Below, piece by piece: positions 33,747-42,212 of a stretch of 52,184 nt of DNA; within the stretch, counting starts at the first letter, position 1, and each line of letters starts with the position of its first letter. The position numbers and the translations under genes are program-made. The stretch spans positions 1-52,184 of the forward strand of contig WRJZ01000036.1 in the NCBI GenBank assembly GCA_009778325.1. The letters are read 5' to 3'. Source of the stretch: Candidatus Endomicrobium neocapritermitis (GTDB lineage Bacteria; Elusimicrobiota; Endomicrobiia; Endomicrobiales; Endomicrobiaceae). A model generated the notes under the pieces. That model was not told the origin of the DNA. It ran no database searches and was given only the letters and a program-made list of their open reading frames with translations.

Positions 33747-34546
33747 TACACGGCAACAATCGTCACACCGCTTTCTTTCGCTTTCTTTTCGACTTCTTCT
33801 CTGTCCAAAATAAGAGTGACGCCTGCTTCTATTGCCATAACCCTTACTTTATTGTCTTTAAGTATGTCAACGGTTCTGGTTCCTATAACGGGAACGTCAA
33901 ACCTAAAATCCTGATTAGGTTTTGCGACTTTTACAACCACCGAATTACCGCCGCCTAGCTGATACGCCCTTTTTATACATTCATCCGTGCCTTCAACGGA
34001 CTCAACGGCAAGAACGGATTTATCTTTCACAACCACCGTCTGCCCTATATCAAAACCGGCTATGCCTTTAGCTATTTTAAACCCGAACTCCACGTCTTTA
34101 TTTTCGTCCGCGGAAAGTTTTTTTCCGGCAATAAGCCCTTTCTCCGGCAAAAGGCTTTTTAAATACATATGCGACGGCAAAAGCGTTATCCCGTCTTTCA
34201 AAAATTCATTAGCTATAGTTCCCAAAATCGTATCGGTTTTTTTATTTATAAGGCTTCCCATTACTTTAACCGCGCGCCAGTCCATGCTTATGGCGGAATA
34301 AATTTTGACGTGTTTTACCTGTCCCGCCAAAACGGCCGTTTCAACGCTTTCACTTTTAAGAGCGTCAACAATTTTTTGAAATTTCCCTACGGAAAGCGAA
34401 AAGTATTTATCGCAAAGCTTTTCAAGTCCGGGGTCAGCTTCTTCTTTTAAACCGACGCATATAACCTGATCTCCGTTCTTTTTTATCTCCTCGGCAACCA
34501 AAAACGGGAAACGTCCGTTGCCGGCAATTAAGCCTATCTTTTTCAT
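33746..34546 (-). CDS. lpxI: UDP-2,3-diacylglucosamine pyrophosphatase, LpxI type
   Basis: LpxI hydrolyses UDP-2,3-diacylglucosamine to lipid X and UMP; it replaces LpxH in many bacteria. The 266 residues show the family pattern IGLIAGNGRFPFLVAEEIK, AVLAGQVKH, QLGGGNSVVVKVAKPNQD and RFDVPVIGTRTV. The ATG overlaps the lpxA stop by one base (TGATG); an in-frame TTG one codon upstream is less likely. No LpxH is seen, so this supplies the step within the operon. Confidence 0.93.
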   Translation of the reverse strand: MKKIGLIAGNGRFPFLVAEEIKKNGDQVICVGLKEEADPGLEKLCDKYFSLSVGKFQKIVDALKSESVETAVLAGQVKHVKIYSAISMDWRAVKVMGSLINKKTDTILGTIANEFLKDGITLLPSHMYLKSLLPEKGLIAGKKLSADENKDVEFGFKIAKGIAGFDIGQTVVVKDKSVLAVESVEGTDECIKRAYQLGGGNSVVVKVAKPNQDFRFDVPVIGTRTVDILKDNKVRVMAIEAGVTLILDREEVEKKAKESGVTIVAV

Positions 34547-35325
34547 CAATTACCCGGCCTTGCTATTCCTCTTTTTGAGGTTTTTATAAAATCAACTATT
34601 TCTTTAACATAGCGTGAATCGCTTTTTTCAAGTTCTTTAACGGCGTCTTCCAATAAAAGCTTTGATGAAAATAATATTTTATAAGCGTTTTTAATTTCCG
34701 ATATTTCGCCGGACTTCATGCCTCTTCTTTTCATTCCGACAAGATTCAAACCGTTTATCACCGCTCTGTCTCCCGTGCTTCCGCCGTAACACATTGTAAA
34801 AGGAATCGTATCCATAGTAATTATGGCTCCGCCTGCCGTCATCGTGCCCTTTCCGACTCTTGCAAACTGGTGAACGCCTGCCAGACCGCTTAAAAACGCG
34901 TCATCGCCGACTTGAACATGCCCGCCAAGCATAGAACAGTTTCCGATAATTACATTATCGCCTACCAAACAGTCATGCGCCGCATGCGATGAAACCATAA
35001 AATAACAGTTTTTGCCTACAATTGTTTTACCGGTTTTAGCCGTTCCCCTGTTAACGGTAACAAACTCCCTCAAAGTAGTACCGTCGCCGATATAAGCCTT
35101 TGAAGGTTCATTCTTATAACTCAAGTCCTGAGGAGGCGTGCCGATTGACACGGAGTTGAAAATTTTACAGTTCTGCCCTATTTCAGCATGTTCTATATAC
35201 GAATTAGAACCGATAACCGTTCCCGATTTAATAACAACGCCTTCTCCGATTACGGAATACGGCCCGATTGAAACATTCTCTTCAATTACAGCGCTTTTGT
35301 CAATTACTGCCGTTTGATGTATCAT
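34546..35325 (-). CDS. lpxA: UDP-GlcNAc(3N) acyltransferase, LpxA paralogue 1
   Basis: LpxA transfers a 3-hydroxyacyl chain from ACP to position 3 of the UDP-sugar. This 259-residue left-handed beta-helix protein keeps His114 and catalytic His117 in SSHAAHDC, the LGGHV motif and GVHQF. The region that reads AQGDRA in paralogue 2 is CYGGSTGDRA here, with an insertion and loss of the Gln, so acyl or sugar preference may differ. It overlaps lpxI and follows paralogue 2 across a 64-base repeat spacer. With gnnA and gnnB nearby, one copy may favour the 3-amino sugar. Confidence 0.88.
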   Translation of the reverse strand: MIHQTAVIDKSAVIEENVSIGPYSVIGEGVVIKSGTVIGSNSYIEHAEIGQNCKIFNSVSIGTPPQDLSYKNEPSKAYIGDGTTLREFVTVNRGTAKTGKTIVGKNCYFMVSSHAAHDCLVGDNVIIGNCSMLGGHVQVGDDAFLSGLAGVHQFARVGKGTMTAGGAIITMDTIPFTMCYGGSTGDRAVINGLNLVGMKRRGMKSGEISEIKNAYKILFSSKLLLEDAVKELEKSDSRYVKEIVDFIKTSKRGIARPGN

Positions 35326-35338
35326 CTTTCCTCTTATA

Positions 35339-35389
35339 GCCGTTTGCCGTTGATTCGTAATTCGTAATTAGTAATTCGTAATTGCCGTT
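35339..35389. repeat. Intergenic repeat between the lpxA copies
   Basis: GATTCGTAATTCGTAATTAG... is bounded by TTGCCGTT on both sides (about 35343-35350 and 35382-35389). The right GCCGTT abuts the stop codon of lpxA paralogue 2. This is a minimal, one-armed version of the TAATTCGT family. Confidence 0.8.
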
Positions 35390-36151
35390 CTAAGGTCTTG
35401 TTATCCCTCTCTGGGAGGTCTTTATAAACAACGTCATTTCCTTTACATAAGGAGACTGCGTATCTTCAAGCTTTACCAAAGCCTCTTCAAGAGAAAGCTT
35501 TGACATAAATAAAACTCTGTAAGCGTTTTTTATATCTTCAATTTCGGAAAGTTTCATCTGCTTTCTTTTCATTCCGATAACATTTAATCCGGCCAAAACA
35601 GCCCTGTCGCCCTGGGCAGTCACATAAGGAATTATGTCCATGGCAACCATCGAGCCAGCTCCTATCATTACGCCTTTGCCGATTCTGCAGAACTGATGAA
35701 CGCCTATGCTGCTGCTGAGAATAGCGTAATCGTCTATTTCAACATGCCCCGCAATACCGGTCGAATAACCGATTATAACATTGTCTTTGATTATACAGTC
35801 ATGAGCAATATGCGCGCACGCCATTATCAGACCGTTTTTGCCTATAACAGTCTGACCTGCCGCGGCAGTGCCTCTGTTAAACGTAACGCATTCTCTTATG
35901 GTTGTTCCGTCGCCGATAATGGCTTTTGTTTTTTCGCCCTGATATTTCAAATCCTGGGGGCGTTTGCCTATCGACGAAAAATTAAAAATTTCACAATTAT
36001 GTCCGATTTCGGCATATTCAATAACCGACTGGCCGTGTATTTTAGTCCCGCTTTTAATTATTGTTTCCGGACCTATTACGGTATACGGACCTATCTCGAC
36101 ATTATCTTCAATAACAGCGCTTTTATCTATTACGGCCGTCTGATGTATCAT
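35390..36151 (-). CDS. lpxA: UDP-GlcNAc acyltransferase, LpxA paralogue 2 (canonical)
   Basis: The 253-residue hexapeptide-repeat enzyme carries His114 and His117 in ACAHIAHDC, AGHVEIDDYAIL, GVHQFCRIG and the conserved AQGDRA. It is the more canonical of the two copies. Both begin with the same 14 residues, MIHQTAVIDKSAVI, showing tandem duplication. It overlaps lpxC-fabZ by 4 bases upstream, the standard lpxC/fabZ/lpxA order. The C-terminal helical domain for ACP binding is present. Confidence 0.93.
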   Translation of the reverse strand: MIHQTAVIDKSAVIEDNVEIGPYTVIGPETIIKSGTKIHGQSVIEYAEIGHNCEIFNFSSIGKRPQDLKYQGEKTKAIIGDGTTIRECVTFNRGTAAAGQTVIGKNGLIMACAHIAHDCIIKDNVIIGYSTGIAGHVEIDDYAILSSSIGVHQFCRIGKGVMIGAGSMVAMDIIPYVTAQGDRAVLAGLNVIGMKRKQMKLSEIEDIKNAYRVLFMSKLSLEEALVKLEDTQSPYVKEMTLFIKTSQRGITRP

Positions 36152-37500
36152 ATTGCAGCCTCTCTGTCTACAATAATAAACATAAACTCCGCTTCCGTAA
36201 CGAGCTTTCCTTCGACAAAAGCCTGTCCTTTCATTTTGCCGCGCCTTCCGCCGTCTTTGACTACTTCGACTTTAAGTTCAAGATAATCTCCGGGCTTCAC
36301 TGGTCTGCGGAATTTCACATTGTCTATGGACATAAAATATGCCAGACAGTTTTTCATTTCAGGCCTTGAAAGAAACATAACGCATGAAGTCTGCGCCATA
36401 GCTTCAACAATTAAAACTCCTGGCATTATCGGAGCTCCGGGAAAATGCCCCTGAAAAAAGCCTTCGTTTCCGCTTACGCACTTATATCCCGCGGCTTTCA
36501 AAGGCTCGGCATCATTTATTTTCACTTTGTCAATCATTATAAAAGGATATCTGTGAGGGATAATTTTTAAAACTTCCTCATGGCTCAATATTCTTTCTTC
36601 CGGCGCTGCCGTGCTCTTGCCGCTCTCCATCACTGCCTCCGCTGTTGTAATATCTTTTTTTATAACCGCTTTTTCAACAAACTTTTTAACGAAGCCTATA
36701 TTATTCTGATGTCCCGGCTTATCCGCGACAATCTTTGCCTTAATCGGCTTTCCGGCAAGATAAAAATCGCCAATTAAATCCAAAACTTTATGTCTGACAA
36801 ACTCATTGTCGTATCTCAAAGGTTCTTTATTGTGTATTCCGTCCAAAGCGACAACTATCGCATTGTCCAAGGAACCGCCGAGCGCAAGCCCGCTTTTCTG
36901 CAAAGCTTCAATCTCATAATCAAAGCAGAAAGTTCTGGCTCCGACAACTTCATTGCAAAAAATTTCCTTATTTACTTCAAGAGAAATCTGCTGGTGCTTT
37001 AGAAAAGGATGGTCAAATCCTATTGTGCAGTCAATTTCAAATTTATCAGAAGGATAAGCGGATATTTTCGTTTTTCCGGCTTCAAAATGAACAGGTTCAG
37101 TTATAACAAAATATTCTTTAGGCGCGTCAAGCTCTTTAATTCCGGCATTCATCAAAGCTGCGGCAAAAAATTTAGCGCTGCCGTCAAGAATCGGAGGCTC
37201 GTTATTATTTATCTCAATTTTTAAATTATCTATTCCCAAAGCGCATGCCGACGACATTATATGTTCAATCGTATGCACTTTCGCGCTGCCTTTGCCGATA
37301 ACGCTGCCTCTTACCGCCATGCCTGTCACGGCATTCTGCCATGTTGCCTCAATTTCAGGGTTCCCGGGCAAATCAACGCGTATAAATTTAATTCCGTATC
37401 CGGCTTCCGCCGGCTTAAAAGTAACCGCGCTTTTGTTTCCCGTATGAAGTCCTATTCCCTCAACCTGCGTTTCTTTTTGGATAGTCGTCTGTTTCGCCAT
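36148..37500 (-). CDS. lpxC-fabZ: Fused LpxC deacetylase - FabZ dehydratase
   Basis: The first about 290 residues are LpxC, the zinc deacetylase that commits sugar to lipid A. Visible ligands are His80 in HTIEH, His237 and Asp241 in RHKVLD, with His264 as the catalytic base. After a linker near 290-305 comes FabZ, the 3-hydroxyacyl-ACP dehydratase of fatty acid elongation, with His316 in PHRYPF and Glu366 in LIVEAMAQ. Bifunctional LpxC-FabZ is known in Bacteroidetes and some other phyla. It ties the balance between lipid A and phospholipid to one polypeptide. It is followed by lpxA with a 4-base overlap. Confidence 0.95.
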   Translation of the reverse strand: MAKQTTIQKETQVEGIGLHTGNKSAVTFKPAEAGYGIKFIRVDLPGNPEIEATWQNAVTGMAVRGSVIGKGSAKVHTIEHIMSSACALGIDNLKIEINNNEPPILDGSAKFFAAALMNAGIKELDAPKEYFVITEPVHFEAGKTKISAYPSDKFEIDCTIGFDHPFLKHQQISLEVNKEIFCNEVVGARTFCFDYEIEALQKSGLALGGSLDNAIVVALDGIHNKEPLRYDNEFVRHKVLDLIGDFYLAGKPIKAKIVADKPGHQNNIGFVKKFVEKAVIKKDITTAEAVMESGKSTAAPEERILSHEEVLKIIPHRYPFIMIDKVKINDAEPLKAAGYKCVSGNEGFFQGHFPGAPIMPGVLIVEAMAQTSCVMFLSRPEMKNCLAYFMSIDNVKFRRPVKPGDYLELKVEVVKDGGRRGKMKGQAFVEGKLVTEAEFMFIIVDREAAI

Positions 37501-37501
37501 T

Positions 37502-38533
37502 TTACTCTTTTATCTCCAGTTTTTCTTTTATTTTTATTATATCTTTATACATTTCGGGAAGTTTTCTCATCGTAGCTCTTATTTTTATGCTTTGTTTAAG
37601 TTCAGTAATAGGATTTCCTCCTACAACCTCGCCGTCGCGTAAATCCCTGCTTACTCCGGACTGGCTGGATACCGTCACATTATTTCCTATTTTTATATGT
37701 CCGACTATGCCGACCTGCGCGCCTATGGTCACATTATTTCCTATTTTTGTCGAACCCGCTATTCCCGAATGAGCGACTATAATGCAATTTTCGCCTATTT
37801 GTACATTATGAGCTATCATCACAAAATTGTCTATTTTCGTGCCCTTGCCTATTTTAGTAACATCAACCGCGGCTCTGTCTACCGTAGTATGAGCTCCGAT
37901 TTCAACATCGTCGCCGATTTCAACTCTTCCTATCTGAGGAATTTTGTGGTTTACGCCGTCAACCGTCGCAAAACCAAAACCGTCGCCGCCAATAATTACG
38001 GCAGGCTGAAGTATAACTCTGTCTCCGACCGTTACATTTTCCCTTATTACGACATTCGGATAAAAAATACAATTTTTTCCGACTTTTGAATCTTTTCCTA
38101 TGTAAACGTTCGGAAATAATTTTGTCCCGTCTCCGATATTTGCGCCGTCTTCAATTACCGTATTCTGACCTATATAAACGTTTTTTCCCACAACCGCATT
38201 TTCCGATATCGAAGCCGAATCATGAATTTTATTTTCAATGGAAGCAAGCCTTTCTTTGTCAATAATAACAAGAACCATTGAAAAAGCGTATTGCGGATTT
38301 TTTACTTTTATTAATGTTTTGTTTTTAAACTGCGAAATATCGGCGTCATCGGATACAAAAATAACGCCGGCATTCGTCGCTGCCGCAGCATGGGCATATT
38401 TAGGATTTCCTAAAAACGAAACATCTCCGGATTCAGCTTCAGCCAAACCGTTAGCCCCGGTTATTATTTCTCCGCTATTTCCAATAATCTCTCCGGAAAC
38501 TATCTTAGCAAGTTCTGCCACTGTAATTTTCAT
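37502..38533 (-). CDS. lpxD: UDP-3-O-acyl-glucosamine N-acyltransferase
   Basis: LpxD adds the N-linked 3-hydroxyacyl chain after LpxC. The 343 residues have the N-terminal uridine-binding domain ([23 protein letters not shown]), hexapeptide repeats with [28 protein letters not shown] and the catalytic [10 protein letters not shown], and a C-terminal helix ([11 protein letters not shown]). It starts the block lpxD-lpxC/fabZ-lpxA and follows the OmpH/Skp gene, as in many diderms. Confidence 0.95.
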   Translation of the reverse strand: MKITVAELAKIVSGEIIGNSGEIITGANGLAEAESGDVSFLGNPKYAHAAAATNAGVIFVSDDADISQFKNKTLIKVKNPQYAFSMVLVIIDKERLASIENKIHDSASISENAVVGKNVYIGQNTVIEDGANIGDGTKLFPNVYIGKDSKVGKNCIFYPNVVIRENVTVGDRVILQPAVIIGGDGFGFATVDGVNHKIPQIGRVEIGDDVEIGAHTTVDRAAVDVTKIGKGTKIDNFVMIAHNVQIGENCIIVAHSGIAGSTKIGNNVTIGAQVGIVGHIKIGNNVTVSSQSGVSRDLRDGEVVGGNPITELKQSIKIRATMRKLPEMYKDIIKIKEKLEIKE

Positions 38534-38548
38534 TTAAAACCCTTTTTT

Positions 38549-38643
38549 AACGGCAATTACAAATTACTAATTACGAATTACGAATAAACTGCCAAGGCTT
38601 TTTTGTCTTTGATTCGTAATTCGTAATTAGTAATTCGTAATTG
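38549..38643. repeat. Intergenic repeat, TAATTCGT-word family
   Basis: It begins AACGGCAATTAC (38549), 15 bases from the lpxD start, and its arms ATTACGAATTACGAATAA and GATTCGTAATTCGTAATTAG are inverted. Compared with the copies at stop codons the element is flipped, with the AACGGC end next to the start of the downstream gene. Confidence 0.85.
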
Positions 38644-38645
38644 AT

Positions 38646-39236
38646 TCATCGTCCTTGCAATTTCTTTATTACTGTATCGGTAATGTCTTCGCAAGAATCG
38701 CTTCCGCACAAAACGCTTTGCTTGTCGAGAATTATTTCCGCGTCATGCTTTTTTGAAACTTCTTTTAAAACTATTTCAATATCTTTTAAAACTTCCAAAG
38801 AGTTCTTTTCTTCAAGCGCTGTAAGCTCAAGCTTAGTCCTTTTGGATAAATCCGCAATTTTATTTTTTTGTTCTTCTATTGATTTTTGTATCGCGTCGAG
38901 CTGTCCGGCAAGCTCTGAAAGCACAGCCTCGTCGCCCGAGGACTGAGCTTCGGCTATTTTTATATTTATGTCCTTTATTTGTCCCTGCATACTGTCATGC
39001 TGTGCTATCATCTCTTCAATCGCTTCTTTTCTGGTCTTTGCAAAATTTTTAAGCTCCGCTTTAAACCTTTCGGCCATGGGATGAGAATTAAAAACTCTTT
39101 CCATATCCACAAAAACAATTCGGCTTCCGCCGCTTTTATCGCTCTTAACAGATCCGCTCAACGGAATCTCAATAGCAAAAGCCCGGGAACAGATAAACAT
39201 AAACAATAATGATGATACAAATATTTTTTTCAACAT
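38646..39236 (-). CDS. OmpH/Skp-family periplasmic chaperone
   Basis: Skp holds unfolded outer-membrane proteins in the periplasm. The 196 residues begin with a signal peptide (MLKKIFVSSLLFMFICSRAF, cleaved after the following A). The mature protein has SRIVFVDMERVFNSHP and long charged coiled-coil helices rich in Glu/Lys, then returns to a strand with EIILDKQSVLCG. It lies between bamA and lpxD, the common bamA-skp-lpxD order. Two cysteines in LCGSDSC are unusual and could form a disulfide. Confidence 0.88.
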   Translation of the reverse strand: MLKKIFVSSLLFMFICSRAFAIEIPLSGSVKSDKSGGSRIVFVDMERVFNSHPMAERFKAELKNFAKTRKEAIEEMIAQHDSMQGQIKDINIKIAEAQSSGDEAVLSELAGQLDAIQKSIEEQKNKIADLSKRTKLELTALEEKNSLEVLKDIEIVLKEVSKKHDAEIILDKQSVLCGSDSCEDITDTVIKKLQGR

Positions 39237-39252
39237 AAAAATTTCCGTTTCG

Positions 39253-39300
39253 CTGTCTGTCGTTGATTCGTAATTCGTAATTAGTAATTTGTAATTGCCG
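39253..39300. repeat. Intergenic repeat, TAATTCGT-word family
   Basis: GTCGTTGATTCGTAATTCG... ends in GCCGTT, whose last bases are part of the bamA stop codon. One-armed copy filling the bamA-skp spacer. Confidence 0.8.
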
Positions 39301-41556
39301 TTAAAAAACGTTTCCTATAGTAAAATAAAACTGCTGTAATGTTTCTCCGGGTTTATGATTCAGACCATAACCCCAATCAAGCCTGAGCGGAAATACGGGA
39401 GTCGCAAACCTTATGCCAAACCCTACGCCCGAACGAAGATTTTTTTCGCCGGTACCCAAAGTAAAATCAACGTCTTCCATCTTTGCCCATGTGCCGCCTA
39501 TGTCGTAAAAGAACGCGCCCTGAAGGATTGTTCTTCCTTTTTCCATAACTATAGGAAACTTATATTCTACGTTTGCGACCGTCATAATCGTACCGCCTTC
39601 ATCAGGACCGATTTCCGTTCTGTATTTATACCCTCTGACCGTATCGGCTCCGCCGATGAAGAATCGTTCGTAAATCGGCACATTGTCCTGGCTGCCGTAC
39701 GGCGCGATATATCCGGCATTTAAGTTAACGGATAAAACGAACTTCCAAAATGTCGGAAAGAACCAGCTGGATTTTGCCATGCCTTTTATAAAATTCACAT
39801 TTCCGCCTACTGGACCTCCAGCAAGTTGTAAATTGAAAAGCTGCCTGTTTCCCCTTGACGGATCAAATATATAATCTCTTGAGTCATAAACAATCTGTCC
39901 CATTACGCTCGACGTCCTGTCTTTTGACAAGTCGGTAGTCGCTTCAATGTCATTTTTAACGCTCGGGTCTATATCGTACAATCTGATAAACTCATATGTG
40001 TATCCGAACATCAGGCCTACGTAATCGCTGATTCTCGGGCCCACTCTTGCGGACGCGCCGACTCTGTTTTCCCTGTAAGCGTCAGAAACCGTGGAATAAT
40101 CCCTCTTTCTCTCTATATTATATGCGCTAAGCGTTAAACTTGCGTTCCTTTCAAAAATCCACGGGTCTGTCCAGGAAATTTCATAATTCTGCCTTCTGGA
40201 ACCGAACTCCCAAAGCAAATTAAGCCTCTGCGCCAGTCCGAAAAGATTCATATGCTGAAATTGAACGGAACCGACAAAAAAGTCAACCGAAGAATATCCC
40301 GCGCCGGCGGTTATCATTCCTGGTTTTCCTTCGGTAACATTAAAAACCAAGTCCATAATATCAGGAGAGCCTGTCGGAAGAATCTGGGGCTCAGCCGACT
40401 CGATAAAACCCAAATTATAAATCCTTTCCATGCTTCTGCGCACTTTTCCTGCTGCAAGAACATTTCCTTCCTTTACCAATATTTCTCTTCTTATAACTTT
40501 TTCTCTGGTGCTCACAAGCCCGTCAATATAAATGTTTCCGACATAAACAACGGAATTTTCTGTAATAACAAAGTTTATATCGACAATGCCCTCTTTTTCA
40601 CCCCTGTTAAATTCCGGGTCTATCATGGCATGAAGAAATCCTCTGTCGGAATAAGCTTCGTATATGCCCTGCATTGTTTCATATACTTTGCTTTGGTCAA
40701 AAGTATCGCCTGTTTTTATTTTAACCAGCTTGCGCAACTGTCTGTCGTTAATTGCGGAATTACCCGTATGCGTAATATCTCCCAGGCGATATTTTAGTCC
40801 TTCGCTGATATTTATAACTATAAACATCTGGGTTCGCTCATTATTGAATGTCATCGAAGACGAAACTAACTTAAAATCCATAAAACCGCTATTTTTATAA
40901 AATATTTCTATAGCTCTTAAATCCGCCTGAAAAATATCCTCTTTGAAAACTTTTTTAGGCCTTGTTTTCATAAGTTTGAGTATTTTGCTCCTGCTAAAAG
41001 AAATAACTCCCTCAATATCTATGCCGCCGATAGTTATTTTATTTCCTTCGGTTATAAGAAACGTGATGGTCATTTTATTATTTTCAGGGTTTATCGTAGG
41101 ATAAACTTCAATGCGGATATCGGCAAAACCGCGGTCGCGGTAATACGCAAGTATTTTTGATTTTGTTTCTTCAAATTTTGCCAAATCGTAGAATTCTTTT
41201 TCTTTTAAAGTGCTCTGACTTCTAAGTTTTGACTCGGAAAACTCTTTATTTCCTCTAAAACTTATTTTTTCAATAAAAGGCTTTTCGGTGACTTCATATG
41301 TAAGTATTCCGCTTGCCCTGTCAAAACGCACTTCAACATTATCAAAAAAACCGAGCTCAAGGATAGAACGAACGTCATCTCTGGCAGCCTCGGCAGAATA
41401 AGGTTTTCCTTTTTTCTGGTTTACCGCGGAAATAACTGTTTTGTGTTTCACATTCTGCAACCCTTCGATAACAATCTGGGATATTACTCCTGAATCGGCA
41501 AAGGCAGCGGCAGTAAAAATAAAAGAAAATATAACGGCAAATGAAAGTTTTTTCAT
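39301..41556 (-). CDS. bamA: Outer-membrane protein assembly factor BamA
   Basis: BamA inserts beta-barrel proteins into the outer membrane. The 751 residues start with a signal peptide (MKKLSFAVIFSFIFTAAAFA). Five POTRA repeats follow (about 25-420, beginning ISQIVIEGLQNVK). The C-terminal barrel has RFFIGGADTVRGYK and LRLDWGYGLN and ends in Phe. I start at the second Met, MKKLSFAV, because AAGGA lies 8 bases before it and a typical signal peptide begins there. Downstream are skp and the lpx genes. Confidence 0.95.
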   Translation of the reverse strand: MKKLSFAVIFSFIFTAAAFADSGVISQIVIEGLQNVKHKTVISAVNQKKGKPYSAEAARDDVRSILELGFFDNVEVRFDRASGILTYEVTEKPFIEKISFRGNKEFSESKLRSQSTLKEKEFYDLAKFEETKSKILAYYRDRGFADIRIEVYPTINPENNKMTITFLITEGNKITIGGIDIEGVISFSRSKILKLMKTRPKKVFKEDIFQADLRAIEIFYKNSGFMDFKLVSSSMTFNNERTQMFIVINISEGLKYRLGDITHTGNSAINDRQLRKLVKIKTGDTFDQSKVYETMQGIYEAYSDRGFLHAMIDPEFNRGEKEGIVDINFVITENSVVYVGNIYIDGLVSTREKVIRREILVKEGNVLAAGKVRRSMERIYNLGFIESAEPQILPTGSPDIMDLVFNVTEGKPGMITAGAGYSSVDFFVGSVQFQHMNLFGLAQRLNLLWEFGSRRQNYEISWTDPWIFERNASLTLSAYNIERKRDYSTVSDAYRENRVGASARVGPRISDYVGLMFGYTYEFIRLYDIDPSVKNDIEATTDLSKDRTSSVMGQIVYDSRDYIFDPSRGNRQLFNLQLAGGPVGGNVNFIKGMAKSSWFFPTFWKFVLSVNLNAGYIAPYGSQDNVPIYERFFIGGADTVRGYKYRTEIGPDEGGTIMTVANVEYKFPIVMEKGRTILQGAFFYDIGGTWAKMEDVDFTLGTGEKNLRSGVGFGIRFATPVFPLRLDWGYGLNHKPGETLQQFYFTIGNVF

Positions 41557-41657
41557 GAAAATGTCCTTTAAAAACAAGCTGTTCAATTAATAAACGATTA
41601 ATTGAAGTATTTTATTAAAAATACATAAATAAATCAATGATTTTTTGCATAAAAAAG

Positions 41658-41743
41658 TGCAGAAGTTCGGCAGTTCGGTAACGACAACAACAAAGCCTTT
41701 GTCTTTGCCGAGCTTCTGAGCTGCCGAACTTACAAGCTTCCGA
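41658..41743. repeat. Intergenic repeat, AAGTTCGG-word family
   Basis: Arms GCAGAAGTTCGGCAGTTCGG and GAGCTGCCGAACTTACAAGC are inverted. The centre ACGACAACAACAAAGCCTTT holds no strong hairpin. The same design as the other spacers is built from a different word. Confidence 0.75.
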
Positions 41744-41750
41744 ATTTATT

Positions 41751-42212
41751 TTACTTTAAATCCGATGTGCAATTGGGGCATTTTACCGCTTTAACCGGTA
41801 TCTGCGTAAAACAAAACGGGCATTCTTTTGTTGTAACCGGCGCGGCTTCTTCATGCTCTATTTTCAATTTATTGATGCCTTTTATCATCAAAAATACGGC
41901 AAAAGCAACAATAAGGAATGAAATGACGACATTTATAAATGTGCCTATATTCAAAGTAACGGCGCCTGCCTGTCTGGCCGCTTCAAGAGTATGATACGGA
42001 TATGAACCGGATACTCCGTCCTTTAAAACTATAAACAAATTACTGAAATCTATATTTCCCAAAAGAAGCCCTATAGGAGGCATGATTATGTCCTTCACAA
42101 GAGAATCCGCGATTTTACCGAAAGCCGAACCGATAATTATACCCACCGCCATGTCGATAACATTGCCTTTTACGGCAAAATTTTTAAACTCCGTTATAAA
42201 TGATTTTATCAT
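41751..42212 (-). CDS. mscL: Large-conductance mechanosensitive channel with C-terminal zinc ribbon
   Basis: MscL opens under membrane tension and releases solutes in osmotic downshock. The 153 residues include the N-terminal helix [20 protein letters not shown], the periplasmic loop and second membrane helix, then a C-terminal [18 protein letters not shown] zinc-ribbon-like motif. Such tails occur in some MscL proteins. Its start overlaps the end of tamB by 4 bases. Confidence 0.94.
   Translation of the reverse strand: MIKSFITEFKNFAVKGNVIDMAVGIIIGSAFGKIADSLVKDIIMPPIGLLLGNIDFSNLFIVLKDGVSGSYPYHTLEAARQAGAVTLNIGTFINVVISFLIVAFAVFLMIKGINKLKIEHEEAAPVTTKECPFCFTQIPVKAVKCPNCTSDLK

Noticed and set aside
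24595-39300. Iterated TAATTCGT blocks as a CRISPR array.
   Set aside because: There are no regular spacers or 25-40 base repeats, no cas genes, and the copies are scattered singly between genes.
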